A stretch of 64,000 bases of DNA. Source: Sipunculus nudus. Taxonomy: Eukaryota; Annelida; Sipuncula; Golfingiida; Sipunculidae. The DNA is taken from positions 66,408,019-66,472,018 of the forward strand of contig CM049306.1 in the NCBI GenBank assembly GCA_026874595.1, given 5' to 3'. Under the pieces are notes generated by a model, which was not told the origin of the DNA, made no database searches, and was given only the letters and a program-made list of their open reading frames with translations. Shown here piece by piece: positions 49,731-63,755 of this stretch (position 1 is the first letter of the stretch; each line of letters starts with the position of its first letter). The position numbers and the translations under genes are program-made.

Positions 49731-51005
49731 AGAGGTCAAAATTTTCGCATCTTGTAGCCCTTGGTGAGTTCTCGGCGATCCAACCAAAAATCTTGCAAAA
49801 TCTCGCACCGTTTCTCGTCGAATGAGATTTCGCGATTTCACGGTGACATGCCCTATAGGCCACAGATATGCAGGCATCCTTTTGAAACTGATACATGTTA
49901 CGTCATACACTAATATCTCGAAAGCAATTGTTCAGTTTTTGGAAAATTACCGCTAGGGGGCGCTGCACTGCAACCCCGTACCTACTATCATTGTTTAACC
50001 ATATCTCCAAAACTACACATTTTAGGTACATAAACTGTACACCATATGAATTGGCCTTTCATGGCCTTTCTGCCCATGGCCCCTTTTGTTTAATCATACA
50101 CCGTCCCCACAAGTTTTAGCAACTTTGTAAAAAATTAAAACCCACATGCACATATACATATGCCATCACGCATGCATGCACGCGTTTTAGTATGAAAGAC
50201 AGACACGCTTTCCCGTGACTGCAAAAATTATAGCGTTCGCCGTATAAAATAAGTAACCACAGGCACTCTTTGCGGGCCGGTTTGCCATTTCTGTCGCGTT
50301 ATAGTTTATTGCTTGCCGGAATCAGAGATTTCGACAAGTATGTTGATCAGTTCCGTTTGTTTGTTTGTCTGTATGTCCCCGCTCTACAGGCCACAATTTT
50401 GCACCAATCGTCCTGAAACTTATAGGTAGAGTGTATAATCGGTTCTTCTCGGAGCCTATTGTTTTTGCTCATGATCGGTCAAGGGTCAAGGTCAGGGTCA
50501 CCAAAAAGCTCAAAAACGGTTTTTTCTTCATACCTTCGTCAAAAATAGCCGTAGGCACCTAATCTGTAGCCCGTTTTATTTGCCACTGCATGGCCACTTC
50601 CAACACTGCAAAATTGCCTGATTTCGATGTTACCATGGTTACGCAATTTTGGGGAGAAATCATGGAATTTCGTGATATTTTTCAAATTTGCAGCAATTTT
50701 ACTGATTCTGAGATATTTTATGTAACATAAGAATATCTCGAAACGGGTTTTTCAGATTTTGGAAATGGCCGCCAGGGGGCGTTGCAGATGAAAAAACATG
50801 AAAATTTGTTTTGGTGCTATACCTCCAGAACTATTAAACATTGGGCCATTTCCATCACAGCACCTTGAACTAGGGTCCATGGGCTTATTTTTGCGCATAG
50901 GCGCCAAAGTGCGCTATTGCCAGATTTCTCTATTTTTGGGGTAAAACCTTTGAATTTTGAAAATATGCAGTTTTCAGCTTCTAACTCTGTCAGTTTTTAT
51001 GCTAG
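49731..51005 (+). repeat. Satellite copy 40
   Basis: G890 (50620), otherwise consensus. Confidence 0.96.
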
Positions 51006-54000
51006 AGAGGTCAAAATTTTCGCATCTTGTAGCCCTTGGTGAGTTCTCGGCGATCCAACCAAAAATCTTGCAAAATCTCGCACCGTTTCTCGTCGAATGA
51101 GATTTCGCGATTTCACGGTGACATGCCCTATAGGCCACAGATATGCAGGCATCCTTTTGAAACTGATACATGTTACGTCATACACTAATATCTCGAAAGC
51201 AATTGTTCAGTTTTTGGAAAATTACCGCTAGGGGGCGCTGCACTGCAACCCCGTACCTACTATCATTGTTTAACCATATCTCCAAAACTACACATTTTAG
51301 GTACATAAACTGTACACCATATGAATTGGCCTTTCATGGCCTTTCTGCCCATGGCCCCTTTTGTTTAATCATACACCGTCCCCACAAGTTTTAGCAACTT
51401 TGTAAAAAATTAAAACCCACATGCACATATACATATGCCATCACGCATGCATGCACGCGTTTTAGTATGAAAGACAGACACGCTTTCCCGTGACTGCAAA
51501 AATTATAGCGTTCGCCGTATAAAATAAGTAACCACAGGCACTCTTTGCGGGCCGGTTTGCCATTTCTGTCGCGTTATAGTTTATTGCTTGCCGGAATCAG
51601 AGATTTCGACAAGTATGTTGATCAGTTCCGTTTGTTTGTTTGTCTGTATGTCCCCGCTCTACAGGCCACAATTTTGCACCAATCGTCCTGAAACTTATAG
51701 GTAGAGTGTATAATCGGTTCTTCTCGGAGCCTATTGTTTTTGCTCATGATCGGTCAAGGGTCAAGGTCAGGGTCACCAAAAAGCTCAAAAACGGTTTTTT
51801 CTTCATACCTTCGTCAAAAATAGCCGTAGGCACCTAATCTGTAGCCCGTTTTATTTGCCACTGCATGGCCACTTCCAACACTGCAAAATTGCCTCATTTC
51901 GATGTTACCATGGTTACGCAATTTTGGGGAGAAATCATGGAATTTCGTGATATTTTTCAAATTTGCAGCAATTTTACTGATTCTGAGATATTTTATGTAA
52001 CATAAGAATATCTCGAAACGGGTTTTTCAGATTTTGGAAATGGCCGCCAGGGGGCGTTGCAGATGAAAAAACATGAAAATTTGTTTTGGTGCTATACCTC
52101 CAGAACTATTAAACATTGGGCCATTTCCATCACAGCACCTTGAACTAGGGTCCATGGGCTTATTTTTGCGCATAGGCGCCAAAGTGCGCTATTGCCAGAT
52201 TTCTCTATTTTTGGGGTAAAACCTTTGAATTTTGAAAATATGCAGTTTTCAGCTTCTAACTCTGTCAGTTTTTATGCTAGAGAGGTCAAAATTTTCGCAT
52301 CTTGTAGCCCTTGGTGAGTTCTCGGCGATCCAACCAAAAATCTTGCAAAATCTCGCACCGTTTCTCGTCGAATGAGATTTCGCGATTTCACGGTGACATG
52401 CCCTATAGGCCACAGATATGCAGGCATCCTTTTGAAACTGATACATGTTACGTCATACACTAATATCTCGAAAGCAATTGTTCAGTTTTTGGAAAATTAC
52501 CGCTAGGGGGCGCTGCACTGCAACCCCGTACCTACTATCATTGTTTAACCATATCTCCAAAACTACACATTTTAGGTACATAAACTGTACACCATATGAA
52601 TTGGCCTTTCATGGCCTTTCTGCCCATGGCCCCTTTTGTTTAATCATACACCGTCCCCACAAGTTTTAGCAACTTTGTAAAAAATTAAAACCCACATGCA
52701 CATATACATATGCCATCACGCATGCATGCACGCGTTTTAGTATGAAAGACAGACACGCTTTCCCGTGACTGCAAAAATTATAGCGTTCGCCGTATAAAAT
52801 AAGTAACCACAGGCACTCTTTGCGGGCCGGTTTGCCATTTCTGTCGCGTTATAGTTTATTGCTTGCCGGAATCAGAGATTTCGACAAGTATGTTGATCAG
52901 TTCCGTTTGTTTGTTTGTCTGTATGTCCCCGCTCTACAGGCCACAATTTTGCACCAATCGTCCTGAAACTTATAGGTAGAGTGTATAATCGGTTCTTCTC
53001 GGAGCCTATTGTTTTTGCTCATGATCGGTCAAGGGTCAAGGTCAGGGTCACCAAAAAGCTCAAAAACGGTTTTTTCTTCATACCTTCGTCAAAAATAGCC
53101 GTAGGCACCTAATCTGTAGCCCGTTTTATTTGCCACTGCATGGCCACTTCCAACACTGCAAAATTGCCTCATTTCGATGTTACCATGGTTACGCAATTTT
53201 GGGGAGAAATCATGGAATTTCGTGATATTTTTCAAATTTGCAGCAATTTTACTGATTCTGAGATATTTTATGTAACATAAGAATATCTCGAAACGGGTTT
53301 TTCAGATTTTGGAAATGGCCGCCAGGGGGCGTTGCAGATGAAAAAACATGAAAATTTGTTTTGGTGCTATACCTCCAGAACTATTAAACATTGGGCCATT
53401 TCCATCACAGCACCTTGAACTAGGGTCCATGGGCTTATTTTTGCGCATAGGCGCCAAAGTGCGCTATTGCCAGATTTCTCTATTTTTGGGGTAAAACCTT
53501 TGAATTTTGAAAATATGCAGTTTTCAGCTTCTAACTCTGTCAGTTTTTATGCTAGAGAGGTCAAAATTTTCGCATCTTGTAGCCCTTGGTGAGTTCTCGG
53601 CGATCCAACCAAAAATCTTGCAAAATCTCGCACCGTTTCTCGTCGAATGAGATTTCGCGATTTCACGGTGACATGCCCTATAGGCCACAGATATGCAGGC
53701 ATCCTTTTGAAACTGATACATGTTACGTCATACACTAATATCTCGAAAGCAATTGTTCAGTTTTTGGAAAATTACCGCTAGGGGGCGCTGCACTGCAACC
53801 CCGTACCTACTATCATTGTTTAACCATATCTCCAAAACTACACATTTTAGGTACATAAACTGTACACCATATGAATTGGCCTTTCATGGCCTTTCTGCCC
53901 ATGGCCCCTTTTGTTTAATCATACACCGTCCCCACAAGTTTTAGCAACTTTGTAAAAAATTAAAACCCACATGCACATATACATATGCCATCACGCATGC

Positions 54001-54830
54001 ATGCACGCGTTTTAGTATGAAAGACAGACACGCTTTCCCGTGACTGCAAAAATTATAGCGTTCGCCGTATAAAATAAGTAACCACAGGCACTCTTTGCGG
54101 GCCGGTTTGCCATTTCTGTCGCGTTATAGTTTATTGCTTGCCGGAATCAGAGATTTCGACAAGTATGTTGATCAGTTCCGTTTGTTTGTTTGTCTGTATG
54201 TCCCCGCTCTACAGGCCACAATTTTGCACCAATCGTCCTGAAACTTATAGGTAGAGTGTATAATCGGTTCTTCTCGGAGCCTATTGTTTTTGCTCATGAT
54301 CGGTCAAGGGTCAAGGTCAGGGTCACCAAAAAGCTCAAAAACGGTTTTTTCTTCATACCTTCGTCAAAAATAGCCGTAGGCACCTAATCTGTAGCCCGTT
54401 TTATTTGCCACTGCATGGCCACTTCCAACACTGCAAAATTGCCTCATTTCGATGTTACCATGGTTACGCAATTTTGGGGAGAAATCATGGAATTTCGTGA
54501 TATTTTTCAAATTTGCAGCAATTTTACTGATTCTGAGATATTTTATGTAACATAAGAATATCTCGAAACGGGTTTTTCAGATTTTGGAAATGGCCGCCAG
54601 GGGGCGTTGCAGATGAAAAAACATGAAAATTTGTTTTGGTGCTATACCTCCAGAACTATTAAACATTGGGCCATTTCCATCACAGCACCTTGAACTAGGG
54701 TCCATGGGCTTATTTTTGCGCATAGGCGCCAAAGTGCGCTATTGCCAGATTTCTCTATTTTTGGGGTAAAACCTTTGAATTTTGAAAATATGCAGTTTTC
54801 AGCTTCTAACTCTGTCAGTTTTTATGCTAG
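51006..54830 (+). repeat. Satellite copies 41-43
   Basis: Three consensus copies with C890 (starts 51006, 52281, 53556). Confidence 0.96.
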
Positions 54831-56105
54831 AGAGGTCAAAATTTTCGCATCTTGTAGCCCTTGGTGAGTTCTCGGCGATCCAACCAAAAATCTTGCAAAA
54901 TCTCGCACCGTTTCTCGTCGAATGAGATTTCGCGATTTCACGGTGACATGCCCTATAGGCCACAGATATGCAGGCATCCTTTTGAAACTGATACATGTTA
55001 CGTCATACACTAATATCTCGAAAGCAATTGTTCAGTTTTTGGAAAATTACCGCTAGGGGGCGCTGCACTGCAACCCCGTACCTACTATCATTGTTTAACC
55101 ATATCTCCAAAACTACACATTTTAGGTACATAAACTGTACACCATATGAATTGGCCTTTCATGGCCTTTCTGCCCATGGCCCCTTTTGTTTAATCATACA
55201 CCGTCCCCACAAGTTTTAGCAACTTTGTAAAAGATTAAAACCCACATGCACATATACATATGCCATCACGCATGCATGCACGCGTTTTAGTATGAAAGAC
55301 AGACACGCTTTCCCGTGACTGCAAAAATTATAGCGTTCGCCGTATAAAATAAGTAACCACAGGCACTCTTTGCGGGCCGGTTTGCCATTTCTGTCGCGTT
55401 ATAGTTTATTGCTTGCCGGAATCAGAGATTTCGACAAGTATGTTGATCAGTTCCGTTTGTTTGTTTGTCTGTATGTCCCCGCTCTACAGGCCACAATTTT
55501 GCACCAATCGTCCTGAAACTTATAGGTAGAGTGTATAATCGGTTCTTCTCGGAGCCTATTGTTTTTGCTCATGATCGGTCAAGGGTCAAGGTCAGGGTCA
55601 CCAAAAAGCTCAAAAACGGTTTTTTCTTCATACCTTCGTCAAAAATAGCCGTAGGCACCTAATCTGTAGCCCGTTTTATTTGCCACTGCATGGCCACTTC
55701 CAACACTGCAAAATTGCCTCATTTCGATGTTACCATGGTTACGCAATTTTGGGGAGAAATCATGGAATTTCGTGATATTTTTCAAATTTGCAGCAATTTT
55801 ACTGATTCTGAGATATTTTATGTAACATAAGAATATCTCGAAACGGGTTTTTCAGATTTTGGAAATGGCCGCCAGGGGGCGTTGCAGATGAAAAAACATG
55901 AAAATTTGTTTTGGTGCTATACCTCCAGAACTATTAAACATTGGGCCATTTCCATCACAGCACCTTGAACTAGGGTCCATGGGCTTATTTTTGCGCATAG
56001 GCGCCAAAGTGCGCTATTGCCAGATTTCTCTATTTTTGGGGTAAAACCTTTGAATTTTGAAAATATGCAGTTTTCAGCTTCTAACTCTGTCAGTTTTTAT
56101 GCTAG
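54831..56105 (+). repeat. Satellite copy 44
   Basis: G403 (55233), C890. Nine units after copy 35. Confidence 0.97.
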
Positions 56106-57380
56106 AGAGGTCAAAATTTTCGCATCTTGTAGCCCTTGGTGAGTTCTCGGCGATCCAACCAAAAATCTTGCAAAATCTCGCACCGTTTCTCGTCGAATGA
56201 GATTTCGCGATTTCACGGTGACATGCCCTATAGGCCACAGATATGCAGGCATCCTTTTGAAACTGATACATGTTACGTCATACACTAATATCTCGAAAGC
56301 AATTGTTCAGTTTTTGGAAAATTACCGCTAGGGGGCGCTGCACTGCAACCCCGTACCTACTATCATTGTTTAACCATATCTCCAAAACTACACATTTTAG
56401 GTACATAAACTGTACACCATATGAATTGGCCTTTCATGGCCTTTCTGCCCATGGCCCCTTTTGTTTAATCATACACCGTCCCCACAAGTTTTAGCAACTT
56501 TGTAAAAAATTAAAACCCACATGCACATATACATATGCCATCACGCATGCATGCACGCGTTTTAGTATGAAAGACAGACACGCTTTCCCGTGACTGCAAA
56601 AATTATAGCGTTCGCCGTATAAAATAAGTAACCACAGGCACTCTTTGCGGGCCGGTTTGCCATTTCTGTCGCGTTATAGTTTATTGCTTGCCGGAATCAG
56701 AGATTTCGACAAGTATGTTGATCAGTTCCGTTTGTTTGTTTGTCTGTATGTCCCCGCTCTACAGGCCACAATTTTGCACCAATCGTCCTGAAACTTATAG
56801 GTAGAGTGTATAATCGGTTCTTCTCGGAGCCTATTGTTTTTGCTCATGATCGGTCAAGGGTCAAGGTCAGGGTCACCAAAAAGCTCAAAAACGGTTTTTT
56901 CTTCATACCTTCGTCAAAAATAGCCGTAGGCACCTAATCTGTAGCCCGTTTTATTTGCCACTGCATGGCCACTTCCAACACTGCAAAATTGCCTCATTTC
57001 GATGTTACCATGGTTACGCAATTTTGGGGAGAAATCATGGAATTTCGTGATATTTTTCAAATTTGCAGCAATTTTACTGATTCTGAGATATTTTATGTAA
57101 CATAAGAATATCTCGAAACGGGTTTTTCAGATTTTGGAAATGGCCGCCAGGGGGCGTTGCAGATGAAAAAACATGAAAATTTGTTTTGGTGCTATACCTC
57201 CAGAACTATTAAACATTGGGCCATTTCCATCACAGCACCTTGAACTAGGGTCCATGGGCTTATTTTTGCGCATAGGCGCCAAAGTGCGCTATTGCCAGAT
57301 TTCTCTATTTTTGGGGTAAAACCTTTGAATTTTGAAAATATGCAGTTTTCAGCTTCTAACTCTGTCAGTTTTTATGCTAG
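56106..57380 (+). repeat. Satellite copy 45
   Basis: Consensus copy with C890. Confidence 0.96.
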
Positions 57381-59930
57381 AGAGGTCAAAATTTTCGCAT
57401 CTTGTAGCCCTTGGTGAGTTCTCGGCGATCCAACCAAAAATCTTGCAAAATCTCGCACCGTTTCTCGTCGAATGAGATTTCGCGATTTCACGGTGACATG
57501 CCCTATAGGCCACAGATATGCAGGCATCCTTTTGAAACTGATACATGTTACGTCATACACTAATATCTCGAAAGCAATTGTTCAGTTTTTGGAAAATTAC
57601 CGCTAGGGGGCGCTGCACTGCAACCCCGTACCTACTATCATTGTTTAACCATATCTCCAAAACTACACATTTTAGGTACATAAACTGTACACCATATGAA
57701 TTGGCCTTTCATGGCCTTTCTGCCCATGGCCCCTTTTGTTTAATCATACACCGTCCCCACAAGTTTTAGCAACTTTGTAAAAAATTAAAACCCACATGCA
57801 CATATACATATGCCATCACGCATGCATGCACGCGTTTTAGTATGAAAGACAGACACGCTTTCCCGTGACTGCAAAAATTATAGCGTTCGCCGTATAAAAT
57901 AAGTAACCACAGGCACTCTTTGCGGGCCGGTTTGCCATTTCTGTCGCGTTATAGTTTATTGCTTGCCGGAATCAGAGATTTCGACAAGTATGTTGATCAG
58001 TTCCGTTTGTTTGTTTGTCTGTATGTCCCCGCTCTACAGGCCACAATTTTGCACCAATCGTCCTGAAACTTATAGGTAGAGTGTATAATCGGTTCTTCTC
58101 GGAGCCTATTGTTTTTGCTCATGATCGGTCAAGGGTCAAGGTCAGGGTCACCAAAAAGCTCAAAAACGGTTTTTTCTTCATACCTTCGTCAAAAATAGCC
58201 GTAGGCACCTAATCTGTAGCCCGTTTTATTTGCCACTGCATGGCCACTTCCAACACTGCAAAATTGCCTGATTTCGATGTTACCATGGTTACGCAATTTT
58301 GGGGAGAAATCATGGAATTTCGTGATATTTTTCAAATTTGCAGCAATTTTACTGATTCTGAGATATTTTATGTAACATAAGAATATCTCGAAACGGGTTT
58401 TTCAGATTTTGGAAATGGCCGCCAGGGGGCGTTGCAGATGAAAAAACATGAAAATTTGTTTTGGTGCTATACCTCCAGAACTATTAAACATTGGGCCATT
58501 TCCATCACAGCACCTTGAACTAGGGTCCATGGGCTTATTTTTGCGCATAGGCGCCAAAGTGCGCTATTGCCAGATTTCTCTATTTTTGGGGTAAAACCTT
58601 TGAATTTTGAAAATATGCAGTTTTCAGCTTCTAACTCTGTCAGTTTTTATGCTAGAGAGGTCAAAATTTTCGCATCTTGTAGCCCTTGGTGAGTTCTCGG
58701 CGATCCAACCAAAAATCTTGCAAAATCTCGCACCGTTTCTCGTCGAATGAGATTTCGCGATTTCACGGTGACATGCCCTATAGGCCACAGATATGCAGGC
58801 ATCCTTTTGAAACTGATACATGTTACGTCATACACTAATATCTCGAAAGCAATTGTTCAGTTTTTGGAAAATTACCGCTAGGGGGCGCTGCACTGCAACC
58901 CCGTACCTACTATCATTGTTTAACCATATCTCCAAAACTACACATTTTAGGTACATAAACTGTACACCATATGAATTGGCCTTTCATGGCCTTTCTGCCC
59001 ATGGCCCCTTTTGTTTAATCATACACCGTCCCCACAAGTTTTAGCAACTTTGTAAAAAATTAAAACCCACATGCACATATACATATGCCATCACGCATGC
59101 ATGCACGCGTTTTAGTATGAAAGACAGACACGCTTTCCCGTGACTGCAAAAATTATAGCGTTCGCCGTATAAAATAAGTAACCACAGGCACTCTTTGCGG
59201 GCCGGTTTGCCATTTCTGTCGCGTTATAGTTTATTGCTTGCCGGAATCAGAGATTTCGACAAGTATGTTGATCAGTTCCGTTTGTTTGTTTGTCTGTATG
59301 TCCCCGCTCTACAGGCCACAATTTTGCACCAATCGTCCTGAAACTTATAGGTAGAGTGTATAATCGGTTCTTCTCGGAGCCTATTGTTTTTGCTCATGAT
59401 CGGTCAAGGGTCAAGGTCAGGGTCACCAAAAAGCTCAAAAACGGTTTTTTCTTCATACCTTCGTCAAAAATAGCCGTAGGCACCTAATCTGTAGCCCGTT
59501 TTATTTGCCACTGCATGGCCACTTCCAACACTGCAAAATTGCCTGATTTCGATGTTACCATGGTTACGCAATTTTGGGGAGAAATCATGGAATTTCGTGA
59601 TATTTTTCAAATTTGCAGCAATTTTACTGATTCTGAGATATTTTATGTAACATAAGAATATCTCGAAACGGGTTTTTCAGATTTTGGAAATGGCCGCCAG
59701 GGGGCGTTGCAGATGAAAAAACATGAAAATTTGTTTTGGTGCTATACCTCCAGAACTATTAAACATTGGGCCATTTCCATCACAGCACCTTGAACTAGGG
59801 TCCATGGGCTTATTTTTGCGCATAGGCGCCAAAGTGCGCTATTGCCAGATTTCTCTATTTTTGGGGTAAAACCTTTGAATTTTGAAAATATGCAGTTTTC
59901 AGCTTCTAACTCTGTCAGTTTTTATGCTAG
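57381..59930 (+). repeat. Satellite copies 46-47
   Basis: Both carry G890 (58270 and 59545). No other change seen. Confidence 0.96.
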
Positions 59931-61205
59931 AGAGGTCAAAATTTTCGCATCTTGTAGCCCTTGGTGAGTTCTCGGCGATCCAACCAAAAATCTTGCAAAA
60001 TCTCGCACCGTTTCTCGTCGAATGAGATTTCGCGATTTCACGGTGACATGCCCTATAGGCCACAGATATGCAGGCATCCTTTTGAAACTGATACATGTTA
60101 CGTCATACACTAATATCTCGAAAGCAATTGTTCAGTTTTTGGAAAATTACCGCTAGGGGGCGCTGCACTGCAACCCCGTACCTACTATCATTGTTTAACC
60201 ATATCTCCAAAACTACACATTTTAGGTACATAAACTGTACACCATATGAATTGGCCTTTCATGGCCTTTCTGCCCATGGCCCCTTTTGTTTAATCATACA
60301 CCGTCCCCACAAGTTTTAGCAACTTTGTAAAAAATTAAAACCCACATGCACATATACATATGCCATCACGCATGCATGCACGCGTTTTAGTATGAAAGAC
60401 AGACACGCTTTCCCGTGACTGCAAAAATTATAGCGTTCGCCGTATAAAATAAGTAACCACAGGCACTCTTTGCGGGCCGGTTTGCCATTTCTGTCGCGTT
60501 ATAGTTTATTGCTTGCCGGAATCAGAGATTTCGACAAGTATGTTGATCAGTTCCGTTTGTTTGTTTGTCTGTATGTCCCCGCTCTACAGGCCACAATTTT
60601 GCACCAATCGTCCTGAAACTTATAGGTAGAGTGTATAATCGGTTCTTCTCGGAGCCTATTGTTTTTGCTCATGATCGGTCAAGGGTCAAGGTCAGGGTCA
60701 CCAAAAAGCTCAAAAACGGTTTTTTCTTCATACCTTCGTCAAAAATAGCCGTAGGCACCTAATCTGTAGCCCGTTTTATTTGCCACTGCATGGCCACTTC
60801 CAACACTGCAAAATTGCCTCATTTCGATGTTACCATGGTTACGCAATTTTGGGGAGAAATCATGGAATTTCGTGATATTTTTCAAATTTGCAGCAATTTT
60901 ACTGATTCTGAGATATTTTATGTAACATAAGAATATCTCGAAACGGGTTTTTCAGATTTTGGAAATGGCCGCCAGGGGGCGTTGCAGATGAAAAAACATG
61001 AAAATTTGTTTTGGTGCTATACCTCCAGAACTATTAAACATTGGGCCATTTCCATCACAGCACCTTGAACTAGGGTCCATGGGCTTATTTTTGCGCATAG
61101 GCGCCAAAGTGCGCTATTGCCAGATTTCTCTATTTTTGGGGTAAAACCTTTGAATTTTGAAAATATGCAGTTTTCAGCTTCTAACTCTGTCAGTTTTTAT
61201 GCTAG
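59931..61205 (+). repeat. Satellite copy 48
   Basis: Consensus copy with C890. Confidence 0.96.
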
Positions 61206-63755
61206 AGAGGTCAAAATTTTCGCATCTTGTAGCCCTTGGTGAGTTCTCGGCGATCCAACCAAAAATCTTGCAAAATCTCGCACCGTTTCTCGTCGAATGA
61301 GATTTCGCGATTTCACGGTGACATGCCCTATAGGCCACAGATATGCAGGCATCCTTTTGAAACTGATACATGTTACGTCATACACTAATATCTCGAAAGC
61401 AATTGTTCAGTTTTTGGAAAATTACCGCTAGGGGGCGCTGCACTGCAACCCCGTACCTACTATCATTGTTTAACCATATCTCCAAAACTACACATTTTAG
61501 GTACATAAACTGTACACCATATGAATTGGCCTTTCATGGCCTTTCTGCCCATGGCCCCTTTTGTTTAATCATACACCGTCCCCACAAGTTTTAGCAACTT
61601 TGTAAAAAATTAAAACCCACATGCACATATACATATGCCATCACGCATGCATGCACGCGTTTTAGTATGAAAGACAGACACGCTTTCCCGTGACTGCAAA
61701 AATTATAGCGTTCGCCGTATAAAATAAGTAACCACAGGCACTCTTTGCGGGCCGGTTTGCCATTTCTGTCGCGTTATAGTTTATTGCTTGCCGGAATCAG
61801 AGATTTCGACAAGTATGTTGATCAGTTCCGTTTGTTTGTTTGTCTGTATGTCCCCGCTCTACAGGCCACAATTTTGCACCAATCGTCCTGAAACTTATAG
61901 GTAGAGTGTATAATCGGTTCTTCTCGGAGCCTATTGTTTTTGCTCATGATCGGTCAAGGGTCAAGGTCAGGGTCACCAAAAAGCTCAAAAACGGTTTTTT
62001 CTTCATACCTTCGTCAAAAATAGCCGTAGGCACCTAATCTGTAGCCCGTTTTATTTGCCACTGCATGGCCACTTCCAACACTGCAAAATTGCCTGATTTC
62101 GATGTTACCATGGTTACGCAATTTTGGGGAGAAATCATGGAATTTCGTGATATTTTTCAAATTTGCAGCAATTTTACTGATTCTGAGATATTTTATGTAA
62201 CATAAGAATATCTCGAAACGGGTTTTTCAGATTTTGGAAATGGCCGCCAGGGGGCGTTGCAGATGAAAAAACATGAAAATTTGTTTTGGTGCTATACCTC
62301 CAGAACTATTAAACATTGGGCCATTTCCATCACAGCACCTTGAACTAGGGTCCATGGGCTTATTTTTGCGCATAGGCGCCAAAGTGCGCTATTGCCAGAT
62401 TTCTCTATTTTTGGGGTAAAACCTTTGAATTTTGAAAATATGCAGTTTTCAGCTTCTAACTCTGTCAGTTTTTATGCTAGAGAGGTCAAAATTTTCGCAT
62501 CTTGTAGCCCTTGGTGAGTTCTCGGCGATCCAACCAAAAATCTTGCAAAATCTCGCACCGTTTCTCGTCGAATGAGATTTCGCGATTTCACGGTGACATG
62601 CCCTATAGGCCACAGATATGCAGGCATCCTTTTGAAACTGATACATGTTACGTCATACACTAATATCTCGAAAGCAATTGTTCAGTTTTTGGAAAATTAC
62701 CGCTAGGGGGCGCTGCACTGCAACCCCGTACCTACTATCATTGTTTAACCATATCTCCAAAACTACACATTTTAGGTACATAAACTGTACACCATATGAA
62801 TTGGCCTTTCATGGCCTTTCTGCCCATGGCCCCTTTTGTTTAATCATACACCGTCCCCACAAGTTTTAGCAACTTTGTAAAAAATTAAAACCCACATGCA
62901 CATATACATATGCCATCACGCATGCATGCACGCGTTTTAGTATGAAAGACAGACACGCTTTCCCGTGACTGCAAAAATTATAGCGTTCGCCGTATAAAAT
63001 AAGTAACCACAGGCACTCTTTGCGGGCCGGTTTGCCATTTCTGTCGCGTTATAGTTTATTGCTTGCCGGAATCAGAGATTTCGACAAGTATGTTGATCAG
63101 TTCCGTTTGTTTGTTTGTCTGTATGTCCCCGCTCTACAGGCCACAATTTTGCACCAATCGTCCTGAAACTTATAGGTAGAGTGTATAATCGGTTCTTCTC
63201 GGAGCCTATTGTTTTTGCTCATGATCGGTCAAGGGTCAAGGTCAGGGTCACCAAAAAGCTCAAAAACGGTTTTTTCTTCATACCTTCGTCAAAAATAGCC
63301 GTAGGCACCTAATCTGTAGCCCGTTTTATTTGCCACTGCATGGCCACTTCCAACACTGCAAAATTGCCTGATTTCGATGTTACCATGGTTACGCAATTTT
63401 GGGGAGAAATCATGGAATTTCGTGATATTTTTCAAATTTGCAGCAATTTTACTGATTCTGAGATATTTTATGTAACATAAGAATATCTCGAAACGGGTTT
63501 TTCAGATTTTGGAAATGGCCGCCAGGGGGCGTTGCAGATGAAAAAACATGAAAATTTGTTTTGGTGCTATACCTCCAGAACTATTAAACATTGGGCCATT
63601 TCCATCACAGCACCTTGAACTAGGGTCCATGGGCTTATTTTTGCGCATAGGCGCCAAAGTGCGCTATTGCCAGATTTCTCTATTTTTGGGGTAAAACCTT
63701 TGAATTTTGAAAATATGCAGTTTTCAGCTTCTAACTCTGTCAGTTTTTATGCTAG
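61206..63755 (+). repeat. Satellite copies 49-50
   Basis: Both carry G890 (62095 and 63370). Last complete copies. Confidence 0.96.
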
